This document shows positions 43,256-52,331 of a stretch of DNA of 64,000 bases, piece after piece. How positions within the stretch are numbered: the first letter of the stretch is position 1; each line of letters begins with the position of its first letter. Made by a program: the position numbers and the translations under genes. The notes beneath the pieces were generated by a model. It was not told the DNA's origin and searched no databases. It was given only the letters and a program-made list of their open reading frames with translations. Source of the DNA: Calditerrivibrio sp. (GTDB lineage Bacteria > Chrysiogenota > Deferribacteres > Deferribacterales > Calditerrivibrionaceae); contig JAOAHS010000001.1 of NCBI GenBank assembly GCA_026415135.1, positions 39,039 to 103,038 on the forward strand, written 5' to 3'.

Positions 43256-45331
43256 ATGGCAAACGAAGGGATCTTAGAACAGATAAGTAAGCGCATGGAT
43301 ATATTTGTACCGCTTGCAGTCATAGGTATCTTACTTGTGATGATACTGCCGGTGCATCCTTTTATTCTTGATATATTACTCACTATAAGTATTAGTATCT
43401 CTGTTATTATCCTTTTTGTTTCAATCTATGTTGAGGATACGCTCGACTTTTCTACTTTTCCATCGATTCTGCTGATAGTAACACTGTTTAGACTTGCGTT
43501 AAACATAGCTACCACAAGAAGAATATTGCTCTTTGGGGCTGAGGGAGAAGATGCTGCGGGTAGTGTTATAATGGCTTTTGGCCAATTTGTTGTTGGTGGG
43601 GATTTTGTAGTGGGGATGATAATTTTTATTATCCTGGTGATTATCAATTTTGTTGTTATTACAAAGGGTTCTGGTAGAGTTGCAGAGGTGGCTGCAAGGT
43701 TCACCCTTGATGCAATGCCCGGTAAGCAGATGAGTATTGATGCAGATCTAAATGCTGGTATCATTGATGACAAAACAGCCAGAAAATTAAGAGCTGATTT
43801 ACAGAAAAAGGCGGATTTTTACGGAGCAATGGATGGTGCCAGTAAGTTTGTGAGGGGTGATGCTGTTGCAGGGTTACTCATTACTTTTATAAACATTATA
43901 GCTGGTTTAATTATAGGGGTAGTAAAGTTTGATATGCCGGTGGCGGAGGCTGCAAAGAGGTTTACCATTCTTACGGTAGGAGATGGTTTGGTTAGTCAGA
44001 TACCTGCTTTGATTGTTTCTACTGCAGCTGGTATAATCGTTACCAGGTCAGGTGAAGACAAAGAGCTAAATCTTAATCTCGTTGAACAGATGTTTAGAAG
44101 CTATAAGGTATTAAGATTATCAGGTTATATTTTGATTTTCTTAGGGCTTATACCAGGTTTACCAAAATTGTCATTTTTTATTATTGGAGGCATTCTTATT
44201 GCCATTAGCTATTCAATCGGTAGGGGGGAAGTTGTTACCAAAAAGGCTGAGGAAAAGAAAGAGGAAGCTGCTACCACATCTGACGAGGAGGATGTTAAAA
44301 GTCTCTTGGAGATGGATGTGATGGAGCTTGAGATAGGGTTTAATCTTATATCTTTAGTAGATCCCGCACAGGGGGGGACCCTTCTAAACAGAATAAAATC
44401 TGTTAGAAGACAGATGGCCCTTGAGATGGGTTTTATAGTTCCACCTATTAGGATCAGAGATAACCTTCAATTGGATTCAAATGGGTATGTTATTCTTATA
44501 AAGGGTGTAAAGGTAGTCAGTGGTTCTGTAATGGTGGGTAAGTATCTTGCTATGTCGTCAGGAGGTAATCTGGATCAGTTGACAGGCATACCTACTAAGG
44601 AGCCGGCTTTTGGTATAGATGCAAAATGGATTGATGAAGATGAAAAGGAAAGGGCAGTTTTGGAAGGGTTTACGGTGGTCGATCCCACAACGGTTATAGT
44701 TACCCATCTAACTGAGATTATAAAATCGTATGCCCATGAGATAGTTGGTAGACAGGAGTTGCAGGAATTACTTGATAAGGTTAAGGAAAAGTCTCCGAAA
44801 TTGGTGGATGATCTTATTCCTAATATTCTTGATTTGGGTTCTGTGCATAGGGTTATTCTTAATCTGCTCAAGGAAAAAGTTTCTATAAGAAATTTACCCA
44901 CTATATTAGAAACGTTAGCGACCTATGGCGTTCAAAATAAAGATGTGGACTTACTGACAGAAAGAGTAAGATATGTTTTAAGAAGACAGATAACAGAATC
45001 TATTTTGGCAGCTGATGGTGTGTTGTATCTTTTTACCTTAAATTCGAGTATAGAGCAGTTCTTAGCTAAGAATATACAGATGACTGAGGATGGAAGAGAG
45101 ATTGTTATGGATCCATCCATTGCCCAGAAGATTCTCTCTGCTGTTATATCAAAAGTGGATGAGATTGTTGCAAAAGGGATACCTGCCAATCTTGTGATTT
45201 CACCTCCGATTAGGCTTGCTTTTAGAAGATTTGTGGAAAAATTTGTTAAAAACATAAATGTTATTTCCCATAATGAGATAGCAGATGGTGTCAGGATTGA
45301 ATCCTTAGGTTCATTGGAGATTGAATTATGA
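43256..45331 (+). CDS. flhA: Flagellar export apparatus protein FlhA
   Basis: This is 691 residues, the normal FlhA length. About eight N-terminal TM helices are followed by a large cytoplasmic domain. Family motifs are DFSTFPSILL, 'TLFRLALNIATTR', 'FTLDAMPGKQMSIDADLNAG' (read in two parts) and 'FVRGDAVAGL'. FlhA forms the export-gate ring. SD AAGGGG precedes the ATG. It overlaps flhF by 4 bp and heads flhA-flhF-flhG-fliA; flhB is not in the window. Confidence 0.96.
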   Translation: MANEGILEQISKRMDIFVPLAVIGILLVMILPVHPFILDILLTISISISVIILFVSIYVEDTLDFSTFPSILLIVTLFRLALNIATTRRILLFGAEGEDAAGSVIMAFGQFVVGGDFVVGMIIFIILVIINFVVITKGSGRVAEVAARFTLDAMPGKQMSIDADLNAGIIDDKTARKLRADLQKKADFYGAMDGASKFVRGDAVAGLLITFINIIAGLIIGVVKFDMPVAEAAKRFTILTVGDGLVSQIPALIVSTAAGIIVTRSGEDKELNLNLVEQMFRSYKVLRLSGYILIFLGLIPGLPKLSFFIIGGILIAISYSIGRGEVVTKKAEEKKEEAATTSDEEDVKSLLEMDVMELEIGFNLISLVDPAQGGTLLNRIKSVRRQMALEMGFIVPPIRIRDNLQLDSNGYVILIKGVKVVSGSVMVGKYLAMSSGGNLDQLTGIPTKEPAFGIDAKWIDEDEKERAVLEGFTVVDPTTVIVTHLTEIIKSYAHEIVGRQELQELLDKVKEKSPKLVDDLIPNILDLGSVHRVILNLLKEKVSIRNLPTILETLATYGVQNKDVDLLTERVRYVLRRQITESILAADGVLYLFTLNSSIEQFLAKNIQMTEDGREIVMDPSIAQKILSAVISKVDEIVAKGIPANLVISPPIRLAFRRFVEKFVKNINVISHNEIADGVRIESLGSLEIEL

Positions 45332-46494
45332 AGATAAAAAAGTACGAAGTCTATGATATGAAGGATGCTTTGGCGTTGATAAAGAAAGAATTAGGGCCAG
45401 ACGCTGTTATATTATCTACCAGAAAGATTAATAAGCCCAGTGGGTATGGTATATTTTCCAAGCCTATGATTGAAGTAACAGCAGCCATAGACTACGATAC
45501 CAAAAAGGAGTACAAATTACCTCCAAAATTTACAGAGATGGAGAGGGAAAAATCTGTTGATAATACAGATAAGATAGCTGAGATAATCAATAGTCTGGGT
45601 CTCAATAAGTTTGAAGCTTTGGTTAACGATGTGTTGGATATCAAAAAACAGATTATGGAGATGAAATCTGTAATATCTGAAAATGTAGCTACGGATATAG
45701 AACCTCACCTTAAGGAGATCTATCAGATTTTGGTGAAAAACGGTGTGGATGATATGATAGTTTACAAGTTTTTAAAGCGTGTAGAAAACAGGGTTCCAGC
45801 TACTTATGGAAAAATGCAGATTAAAAATATTATAACCCAGCTTTTATCTGAACTGATTCCAGTTGAAAAAGACTATTTTTCCAGTATAAAGCAAAAAGTG
45901 TTAGCGTTAGTTGGTCCTACAGGGGTGGGGAAAACTACTACGATTGCAAAGATAGCTGCTAATCTTGCTCTGAAACTACAAAAAAAAGTTTGCCTCATAT
46001 CGATAGATACCTTTAGAATTGGCGCTGTGGAACAGTTGAAAACTTATTCAGAGATTATCGATGTTCCCCTCTTCGTAGCATCTAGCCCCACAGACCTTGA
46101 GGAGATTGTTAATGATATCAGACATTACGATTACATTTTGCTCGACTCCATGGGTAGGAGTCAGTTTGATAGTGAGCAGATTCTCGAATTGAAAAAGTTT
46201 TTAGAGGTGAGTCCGTATATAACAGTAGCGCTCGTAATGTCGATGAGTAGTAATCATGTTGAGATGTATGATATTTATGATAGATATGCCAAGCTTATGC
46301 CAAACTATATAATATTCACAAAGTTAGATGAAACCCGTTTTTTCGGGCCACTTATTAATGTTCCATTGATCAAAAAGGTTCCTATTATGCTGCTCTCTAC
46401 AGGGCAAAATGTTCCCGATGACATGGAGATACCAGATGGCAAAAAGATTGCTAAGTCTGTTTTAAACGAAATACCTGTTCAATGGAGAGATTAA
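45328..46494 (+). CDS. flhF: Flagellar SRP-like GTPase FlhF
   Basis: This is 388 residues: an N-terminal B domain starting MKIKKYEVYDMKDALALIKK (a typical FlhF opening), an N domain, and a SRP-GTPase G domain with GPTGVGKTTTIAKI (P-loop about 195-203), DTFRIGAVEQL and 'FTKLDET'. FlhF sets flagellar position and number, usually polar. The DSMGRS motif replaces the DTAGR of SRP54, as common in FlhF. Confidence 0.94.
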   Translation: MKIKKYEVYDMKDALALIKKELGPDAVILSTRKINKPSGYGIFSKPMIEVTAAIDYDTKKEYKLPPKFTEMEREKSVDNTDKIAEIINSLGLNKFEALVNDVLDIKKQIMEMKSVISENVATDIEPHLKEIYQILVKNGVDDMIVYKFLKRVENRVPATYGKMQIKNIITQLLSELIPVEKDYFSSIKQKVLALVGPTGVGKTTTIAKIAANLALKLQKKVCLISIDTFRIGAVEQLKTYSEIIDVPLFVASSPTDLEEIVNDIRHYDYILLDSMGRSQFDSEQILELKKFLEVSPYITVALVMSMSSNHVEMYDIYDRYAKLMPNYIIFTKLDETRFFGPLINVPLIKKVPIMLLSTGQNVPDDMEIPDGKKIAKSVLNEIPVQWRD

Positions 46495-46497
46495 TTT

Positions 46498-47337
46498 ATG
46501 GATCAGGCACAAAATTTAAGAAAAATAGCTTGGGGACTAAGAAGGAAGTCGATATATATATCTATTTCAAGTGGTAAAGGGGGAGTAGGAAAGACCAATT
46601 TTGCGGTTAATATCTCCTACCTTTTAGCCCAAATGGGGAAAAAAGTTCTTTTGTTAGATGCTGACTTAGGTCTTGCAAATGTTGATATAATTCTTAATCT
46701 TAATGTTAAAAGTAACATAAAGGATTTTTTGGGAGGGGATATAGATGCAGATGAGTTGGTGGTTGAATCGGGGTACGGATTTGATGTGGTACCTGCTTCC
46801 AGTGGCTTCGTAAGCCTGACAAAGCTTAAAGAGAGTGACTACGATAGACTTGCAGATCTATTTGTTAAGTTTGATAGTAGGTATGACTATATCATTTTTG
46901 ATACGGGTGCAGGAATAGGTGAAAATGTGATAAAATTTGCCTCAATTTCAGATATTCTTGTAGTAATTACTCAGCCAGAGCCCACAGCTGTGACCGATGC
47001 TTATGCTTTTATAAAGGTGGTTAATAGAGAGTTTAATATAAAAAGACCTTATCTCGTTGTGAATAGATCTAAAACAAAAGAGGATGGACAAAATATTTAC
47101 GAAAACCTTAAACAGGTATTAAAAAAATTTTTAAATATAGAACTTGAACTTTTAGGTGTTTTAAGGGATTGTCAGGAACTTATATCATCTGTAAAGGAGC
47201 AGAAACCTATAGCAGCTCTCAATCCTGCCTCAACTTACATAAAGGATCTTTTGGTTATAGCTAAAAAAATAACCAACATGAATGTAGAAAGAAACGGTGA
47301 TGTTGATATTATAAATATCTTCAGGAGGAGCTTATGA
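46498..47337 (+). CDS. flhG: MinD-like ATPase FlhG/FleN
   Basis: This is 279 residues with a deviant Walker A motif SSGKGGVGKTNF (about 24-34), DADLGLANVD, and IFDTGAGIG. FlhG counts flagella and antagonises FlhF. Its N-terminus 'QAQNLRKIAWGLRRK' resembles the FlhF-activating 'DQA..LR' motif. It ends with an overlap to a small membrane gene. Confidence 0.94.
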   Translation: MDQAQNLRKIAWGLRRKSIYISISSGKGGVGKTNFAVNISYLLAQMGKKVLLLDADLGLANVDIILNLNVKSNIKDFLGGDIDADELVVESGYGFDVVPASSGFVSLTKLKESDYDRLADLFVKFDSRYDYIIFDTGAGIGENVIKFASISDILVVITQPEPTAVTDAYAFIKVVNREFNIKRPYLVVNRSKTKEDGQNIYENLKQVLKKFLNIELELLGVLRDCQELISSVKEQKPIAALNPASTYIKDLLVIAKKITNMNVERNGDVDIINIFRRSL

Positions 47338-47543
47338 AGGGCATTCATCAGTATTTGGCTCTTCTAATTGCATCTATTATATTTTTAATTTCCTTTACTT
47401 TTAAGTTTCTTTTAGATATTATTAGTGTGGGGCTTATATTTAGAGACTTTGTTATGTTTTTAGGGATATATTGGGTTACAAAAAGTATACTTTCAAAGGT
47501 AGAGGTTATATTTGTTTTGAGTAAAAAGGTGAGTGGTGAATGA
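47334..47543 (+). CDS. Small two-TM protein between flhG and fliA
   Basis: This is 69 residues with two hydrophobic segments (about 7-26 and 33-50) and a polar C-terminus. GGAGGAG lies 4-5 bp before the ATG, and it overlaps both neighbours by 4 bp, so expression is likely. I do not recognise a family. Its place suggests a flagellar-basal-body role, but nothing in the sequence proves this. Confidence 0.6.
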   Translation: MKGIHQYLALLIASIIFLISFTFKFLLDIISVGLIFRDFVMFLGIYWVTKSILSKVEVIFVLSKKVSGE

Positions 47544-48268
47544 GCTTGTCCACCTATCATGGTAGCCTGGATAAGGTAGAACAGGAAGAGATAATTAAAG
47601 AGTTTTTACCCAAGATAAAGTCATGGGTGGTAAAGATCAGTAGTAGATTGCCGTCAAATGTGGATAATGATGATCTTTATTCTGCAGCCTGTATGGGGCT
47701 GGTTGAGGCACTACAAAAATTTGATAAAGGCAGAAATACAGATTTTAATACATATGCAGAAAGGAGAATTAAGGGGGCTATCCTTGATGCTCTAAGGCAA
47801 ATGGACTTTTTGCCCAGAAATGTAAGGACCAAGTTGAAGCAATTTGAGGAGAAGCTAAACGAATTAACAACAAAGCTCGGTAGAAAACCGACTTCTGATG
47901 AACTAGTTAATTTTACCGGTTTATCCTTTGATGATGTTTATAATTTTTTAAATCTTATGGAATCAGGGCAGATGGCAAGTCTTGATTCAACCATTGATGA
48001 AGATGGTGATCTGTCTTTAATGGATACAATAAGATCCGTTATCGATGGTCCTGAAGATGTTGTGAGTAGAGAACAATTGATTAGCAAACTGGGTGAAGTT
48101 ATAGAGAGTTTGCCCCAAAAGGAGAGACTTGTTATTACCCTTTATTATTATGAGGATCTTACAATGAAAGAGATTGGGTCAGTGCTTGAAATCTCAGAAT
48201 CAAGAGTATCCCAGATACATTCTGAAGCGTTAAAAAAGATTAAGAAGAAAATCAAGGGGGTTGTATGA
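47540..48268 (+). CDS. fliA: Flagellar sigma factor FliA (sigma-28)
   Basis: This is 242 residues with region 2 ('DDLYSAACMGLVEALQKFD', then 'FNTYAERRIKGAILDALRQMDFLPR'), region 3 (FEEKLNELTTKLGRKPTSDEL) and region 4 (LTMKEIGSVLEISESRVSQIH). The 'RIKGAILDALR..D..PR' stretch is diagnostic for FliA. It transcribes late flagellar and chemotaxis genes. cheB overlaps the stop. Confidence 0.95.
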   Translation: MSLSTYHGSLDKVEQEEIIKEFLPKIKSWVVKISSRLPSNVDNDDLYSAACMGLVEALQKFDKGRNTDFNTYAERRIKGAILDALRQMDFLPRNVRTKLKQFEEKLNELTTKLGRKPTSDELVNFTGLSFDDVYNFLNLMESGQMASLDSTIDEDGDLSLMDTIRSVIDGPEDVVSREQLISKLGEVIESLPQKERLVITLYYYEDLTMKEIGSVLEISESRVSQIHSEALKKIKKKIKGVV

Positions 48269-49323
48269 GTATAAAAGTTTTAGTTGTTGATGATTCTGCT
48301 TTCATGAGGAAAGCAATAGAAAATATGATCAAGAAGGATCCAAATATAGAGGTTATAGGTTTTGCAAGGAATGGTTTAGAAGCAATTGATATGGTTCAAA
48401 AACTTAAGCCTGATATTGTTACATTGGATGTTGAAATGCCCCAGATGGATGGATTAACTGCACTAAGAAAAATCATGGAGATTTCCAGTGTTCCTGTTAT
48501 TATGGTAAGTTCCCTTACCACTGAAGGTGCGGAAGCTACTTTGAAAGCTTTAGAGATTGGGGCTGTCGATTTTATACCAAAGGATAAATCTTTTGCAAGT
48601 TTAGGTATCATGAAGATCGAGGACCAGTTGATTGAAAAGATTAAAACTTTTGCTGGCAGGAAGATTATTGCAAGAGCGCCAATATCTAGACCTATGGTTA
48701 CTCCTCCTACACAGGTCCCTCCAATTCAGAAGAAACCTGGTCTCATAAATGGGGGTAAAAAAGTTGTAGCAATTGGCACATCTACCGGTGGGCCCCAATC
48801 TCTACAGAAGGTTATCCCAAAACTTACAAAGGATCTTAATAGACCAGTTCTTGTTGTTCAACATATGCCACCAAATTTTACCAAGTCACTGGCGAATAGG
48901 TTAAATTCTATGAGTCAACTTGAGGTTATAGAGGTTGAAGGGAAAGAGAAGCTTGATCCTAATATTGTTTATATTGCAAAAGGGGGATTTCATCTAAAGA
49001 TTAAAAAAGTTGGGTCGAATTACTATATTGAGACTACTTCTGAACCGTCGAATGTATTGCATATTCCAAGTGTTGATGTGATGACTGCATCTATAGCTGA
49101 GAACTTTGGAAGGGATGCTTTGGGGGTTATTATGACCGGTATGGGAAGCGATGGTTTGATAGGACTTAAAAAGTTAAAAGAAAAAGGGGGTGCTATCATA
49201 GCTCAGGATAAGGATAGCTGTGTTGTGTATGGTATGCCAAGAGCTGTTGTAGAAGCTGGTATAGCAGATGAAGTGGTCCCTTTGGAGGATATAGCAGATT
49301 ATATTGTTAAATACTGTAAGTGA
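48265..49323 (+). CDS. cheB: Chemotaxis methylesterase CheB
   Basis: This is 352 residues: REC (VVDDSAFMRK, phosphoacceptor D in VTLDVEMPQMDG), a proline-rich linker, then the esterase with the catalytic serine in GTSTGGPQSL, histidine in VQHMPPNF and aspartate in GMGSDGL. CheB removes methyl groups from chemoreceptors. SD AAGGGGG lies just upstream, and it overlaps fliA by 4 bp. Confidence 0.96.
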   Translation: MSIKVLVVDDSAFMRKAIENMIKKDPNIEVIGFARNGLEAIDMVQKLKPDIVTLDVEMPQMDGLTALRKIMEISSVPVIMVSSLTTEGAEATLKALEIGAVDFIPKDKSFASLGIMKIEDQLIEKIKTFAGRKIIARAPISRPMVTPPTQVPPIQKKPGLINGGKKVVAIGTSTGGPQSLQKVIPKLTKDLNRPVLVVQHMPPNFTKSLANRLNSMSQLEVIEVEGKEKLDPNIVYIAKGGFHLKIKKVGSNYYIETTSEPSNVLHIPSVDVMTASIAENFGRDALGVIMTGMGSDGLIGLKKLKEKGGAIIAQDKDSCVVYGMPRAVVEAGIADEVVPLEDIADYIVKYCK

Positions 49324-49352
49324 TTGTATTTTAATAAATAAAAGAGGTATCT

Positions 49353-50372
49353 ATGGCTGATATTTTAAGCCAGGAAGAGATTGATGCTCTGTTATCCACG
49401 GTTGCAGATACTGGTCTTAAAGATGAGGCGTTTGCACCAGAGGTGGATTTTGTTCCTAAGAAGATTTCTGTTTATGATTTTAGGAGACCTGACAGAGTAT
49501 CAAAAGAGCAGATAAGATCCATAAGGAACTTACACGATAAATTTGCAAGGAATTTCAGTTCATCACTATCAAATTTTCTAAGGACGATCACAGATGTCAA
49601 TCTCGTTAGCGTGGATCAGATGACCTACGGTGAGTTTTTAATGTCACTGCCTGATCCTACAAATTTTAACATAATTAGTCTTATTCCTTTGGATGGTAGT
49701 GCTGTGTTGGAGATAAACCCTTCCCTTGTATTCCCTATAGTCGATAAGCTGTTGGGTGGTCCAGGTTTACCTATGTATAAGGTCAGAGAGTTAACCGCTC
49801 TTGAACAACACATAATGGAAAGTATTATATATTTGATTCTAAAAGAGTTAGAAGATACCTGGAAGCAGGTTTTACCCAATATAAAATTTAGAAAGGAAAT
49901 AACTGAAAATAGCCCTCAGGTTGTACAGATTGTAGCCCAGAATGAAGTAGTTATTTTGGTGGTATTCGAAGTTAAATTTTCTGATGTCTCCGGTATGATA
50001 AACCTATGCTTACCTGCTGTGGTCTTAGAACCGGTTTTAGGAAAGATAAGTTCTCAGGATTGGCTTGTAGGAGCTAAAAAAGCAAAAAGTAGTGATTTTG
50101 TAAATAGGATTCTCGATATTCTTATGGATGCTGTTGTACCTGTAAGACTTGAAATTGAACCGATCAGTCTTACTGTGGGAGAAGTGCTGGATCTTAATAT
50201 TTCCGATACGATAGTTTTCGATCATAAAGTTGACAAAGATGTGATTTTGAGAGTGAATAACCTTGCTAAGTTTGAGACGGAGATGGGTATTGTAGGAGTA
50301 AAAAAAGGTGCTTTGATAAAGAAAATATGTGAGGAGAGAGAAAGTGTTGAAGCCATTGAAACACAGCAGTGA
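49353..50372 (+). CDS. fliM: Flagellar switch protein FliM
   Basis: This is 339 residues. The N-terminal LSQEEIDALL is the CheY-P docking motif. The middle domain has the KEQIRSIRNLHDKFARN and LGGPG segments of FliM, and the C-terminal SpoA domain binds FliN. SD AGAGG precedes the ATG. It overlaps the following fliN/fliY gene by 29 bp. Confidence 0.95.
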   Translation: MADILSQEEIDALLSTVADTGLKDEAFAPEVDFVPKKISVYDFRRPDRVSKEQIRSIRNLHDKFARNFSSSLSNFLRTITDVNLVSVDQMTYGEFLMSLPDPTNFNIISLIPLDGSAVLEINPSLVFPIVDKLLGGPGLPMYKVRELTALEQHIMESIIYLILKELEDTWKQVLPNIKFRKEITENSPQVVQIVAQNEVVILVVFEVKFSDVSGMINLCLPAVVLEPVLGKISSQDWLVGAKKAKSSDFVNRILDILMDAVVPVRLEIEPISLTVGEVLDLNISDTIVFDHKVDKDVILRVNNLAKFETEMGIVGVKKGALIKKICEERESVEAIETQQ

Positions 50373-51219
50373 GATAGAAGAGTTTATTGAGTTATTTAAA
50401 GAGGTTCTAACTAACAGTTTTAATTCTTTACTTGGTAAAAGTTTCCAGTTTAGTGTGGATGCAGTAAACGAAGGTGAGTTAAACGATATAGCTCTTGAGT
50501 ATATGGGGCAAACACTAGTAAACCTTAAGGAGAGTTTGTTTGATATAATAGGGGGTATGTTGTTTGAAACAAAAGCTATTACAGGTCTTGCGGACTTGAT
50601 GATGATGGGTTCAGGTGAGGGGGTAAGTGAGTTAAACGAAGAGCTAAAAGATGCCATAAAGGAGCTACTTAATCAATCTATTTCAGCTATAAATATCCCC
50701 TTTAATGATAAATTTAAAAAGAAGGTTGCTTTTACAGTCATTTCTGTTGAGCCTTTAATGGATACATCCAGTTATATTGGTAATCTTATAATTTTTGATA
50801 TATCTGGGGTTTTTGATGGAAGTAATATAAAGTTTAAGGTGTTTTTCTCAAATAAGCTTAAAAATCTTTTGGTTGAGGAAGAGGAGGATGATTTCGATTT
50901 CCCACAGGAACTTACTGCGGTAAACCCTTTGCCGAAGGAAAAGAAGCAGCAAGGTGGTAGAAATATAGATCTTTTGATGGATGTGGAGGTACCTGTCAGT
51001 ATTAGAATAGGTTCAACAAGGATGTTTTTAAAAGATATAGTTAGTCTTAGTCCAGGAAACATTGTGGAACTTGATGAGTATGCGGAGGAGCCTGTTGTTG
51101 TTATGGTTAATAATAAGCCAATAGCAAAAGGTGAAGTGGTTATTGTGGATGGTTATTTTGGTGTTAGAATCAAGGAGATCATAAGCAGAGAAGAGAGGAT
51201 AAAGAGACTTAGGGATTAG
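50344..51219 (+). CDS. fliY: FliN/FliY-type flagellar switch protein
   Basis: This is about 291 residues. The C-terminal 80 residues (LLMDVEVPVSIRIGSTRM, then SPGNIVELDEYAEEPV, then GEVVIVDGYFGVRI) are a FliN SpoA domain. The longer N-terminal half resembles FliY/CheC and keeps a D-x3-E-x2-N motif (D103, E107, N110), the CheY-P phosphatase site of CheC/FliY proteins. The conserved proline further on is not clear. GTG 50344 lies 7 bp after AGGAG; a GTG at 50329 is also in frame. Confidence 0.85.
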   Translation: MLKPLKHSSEIEEFIELFKEVLTNSFNSLLGKSFQFSVDAVNEGELNDIALEYMGQTLVNLKESLFDIIGGMLFETKAITGLADLMMMGSGEGVSELNEELKDAIKELLNQSISAINIPFNDKFKKKVAFTVISVEPLMDTSSYIGNLIIFDISGVFDGSNIKFKVFFSNKLKNLLVEEEEDDFDFPQELTAVNPLPKEKKQQGGRNIDLLMDVEVPVSIRIGSTRMFLKDIVSLSPGNIVELDEYAEEPVVVMVNNKPIAKGEVVIVDGYFGVRIKEIISREERIKRLRD

Positions 51220-51250
51220 ATTTTGGTCTATATTTTTGGTAAAGTAAGTA

Positions 51251-51280
51251 TTGACATAATATAGCTATATAAATTATAAT
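51251..51280 (+). promoter_or_regulatory. Sigma-70 promoter of the cheY-cheZ-cheA unit
   Basis: TTGACA (51251-51256), 18 bp, TATAAT (51275-51280). A leader of about 25 bases follows, with SD AGGAGG (51299-51304) 6 bp before cheY. The spacing is one base longer than ideal. Confidence 0.7.
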
Positions 51281-51310
51281 GTGAGTATGTATGAAACCAG
51301 GAGGCATTGA

Positions 51311-51688
51311 ATGGCTTATGAACATGTGATTATTACTGTAGATGATTCATCCACAATGCGTAGGATCATTAAAAATACCCTGCAAAAATTGGGTTTTAAC
51401 AATATTCTGGAAGCTGGTAATGGGATTGAAGGGCTTGATGTTCTTGCTAAGAACAAGATAGATCTTGTAATTACAGACTGGAATATGCCTGAAATGGATG
51501 GTTTGACTTTTGTAAAAGCCATCAGGGCTAAGCCGGAATATAAAGAGCTTCCTATTTTAATGGTTACTACAGAAGCTGCCAAGGAGGATATACTTACGGC
51601 GCTTAGAAGTGGTGTTAATAACTATATTGTAAAGCCTTTTACCCCTGAAACACTGCAGGAGAAAGTATTTAAACTTTTAGGGCTTTAA
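51311..51688 (+). CDS. cheY: Chemotaxis response regulator CheY
   Basis: This is a 125-residue single REC domain: acidic pair VDDSS, phosphoacceptor in VITDWNMPEMDG, the switch threonine in MVTTEA and the lysine in YIVKPFTPE. This is the standard CheY layout that binds FliM. It is promoter-proximal in the cheY-cheZ-cheA unit. Confidence 0.95.
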   Translation: MAYEHVIITVDDSSTMRRIIKNTLQKLGFNNILEAGNGIEGLDVLAKNKIDLVITDWNMPEMDGLTFVKAIRAKPEYKELPILMVTTEAAKEDILTALRSGVNNYIVKPFTPETLQEKVFKLLGL

Positions 51689-51689
51689 A

Positions 51690-52322
51690 ATGTATGAAGT
51701 CAAAGATCTATCAGAATTGATAGAGATTGCAAAGAAGATAAATAGTGGTGAATACGATCTCACAGCCATTTCAATAGATCCAAACCATGAGCTTTTTGAG
51801 GTTGTTCAATTTTTTAATGAATCCATAAAAAAGATAACAACAGCTAGGGATGTTGTCGAAGACAGTTACGAAGACCTTCCAGCTTTTGAGAGGGTTTTAA
51901 GGGATATCGTTAAAGACACCAAAAATGCCTCAGAAAAGATATTGAATTTGACAGATAGCGTAAACTTTAATATAAGTGAGATTAAGGATAATATATCGCT
52001 ATTAAAGGAATCTATAAAGAAAGAGGATTTTTCAAAAGCATTAGGTATTGTTGATAGGCTTTTGGACAAAGCTGTGGAGGGGCAGGATATCTCCTTTGAT
52101 ATGATCTCTGCTCTCGAATTTCAGGATATCAATAAACAGAAAATAGACAAAATTATCAAGGTAGTGAGGGACCTGGAGAAGAAGTTAAGTGATCTCATAA
52201 TAAAATTTGGTCTCAAACATAACAAGATAGATGTTGATACCCTTAATAGATTGGGAGAAAAGGATAGTATATTAAGCGATCAGGATTTGGTTAATCAGCT
52301 ATTAAAAGAATTTGGTCTATAG
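51690..52322 (+). CDS. cheZ: CheZ, CheY-P phosphatase
   Basis: This is 210 residues, mostly a long helical hairpin. The catalytic region EFQDINKQKI aligns with DFQDLTGQVI of E. coli CheZ, giving Q150 as the catalytic glutamine. The C-terminal QDLVNQLLKEFGL matches the CheY-binding tail of CheZ (QDQVDDLLDSLGF). The upstream cheY supports the assignment. Aspartate 143 of E. coli is glutamate here. Confidence 0.88.
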   Translation: MYEVKDLSELIEIAKKINSGEYDLTAISIDPNHELFEVVQFFNESIKKITTARDVVEDSYEDLPAFERVLRDIVKDTKNASEKILNLTDSVNFNISEIKDNISLLKESIKKEDFSKALGIVDRLLDKAVEGQDISFDMISALEFQDINKQKIDKIIKVVRDLEKKLSDLIIKFGLKHNKIDVDTLNRLGEKDSILSDQDLVNQLLKEFGL

Positions 52323-52331
52323 GAGGCTATT

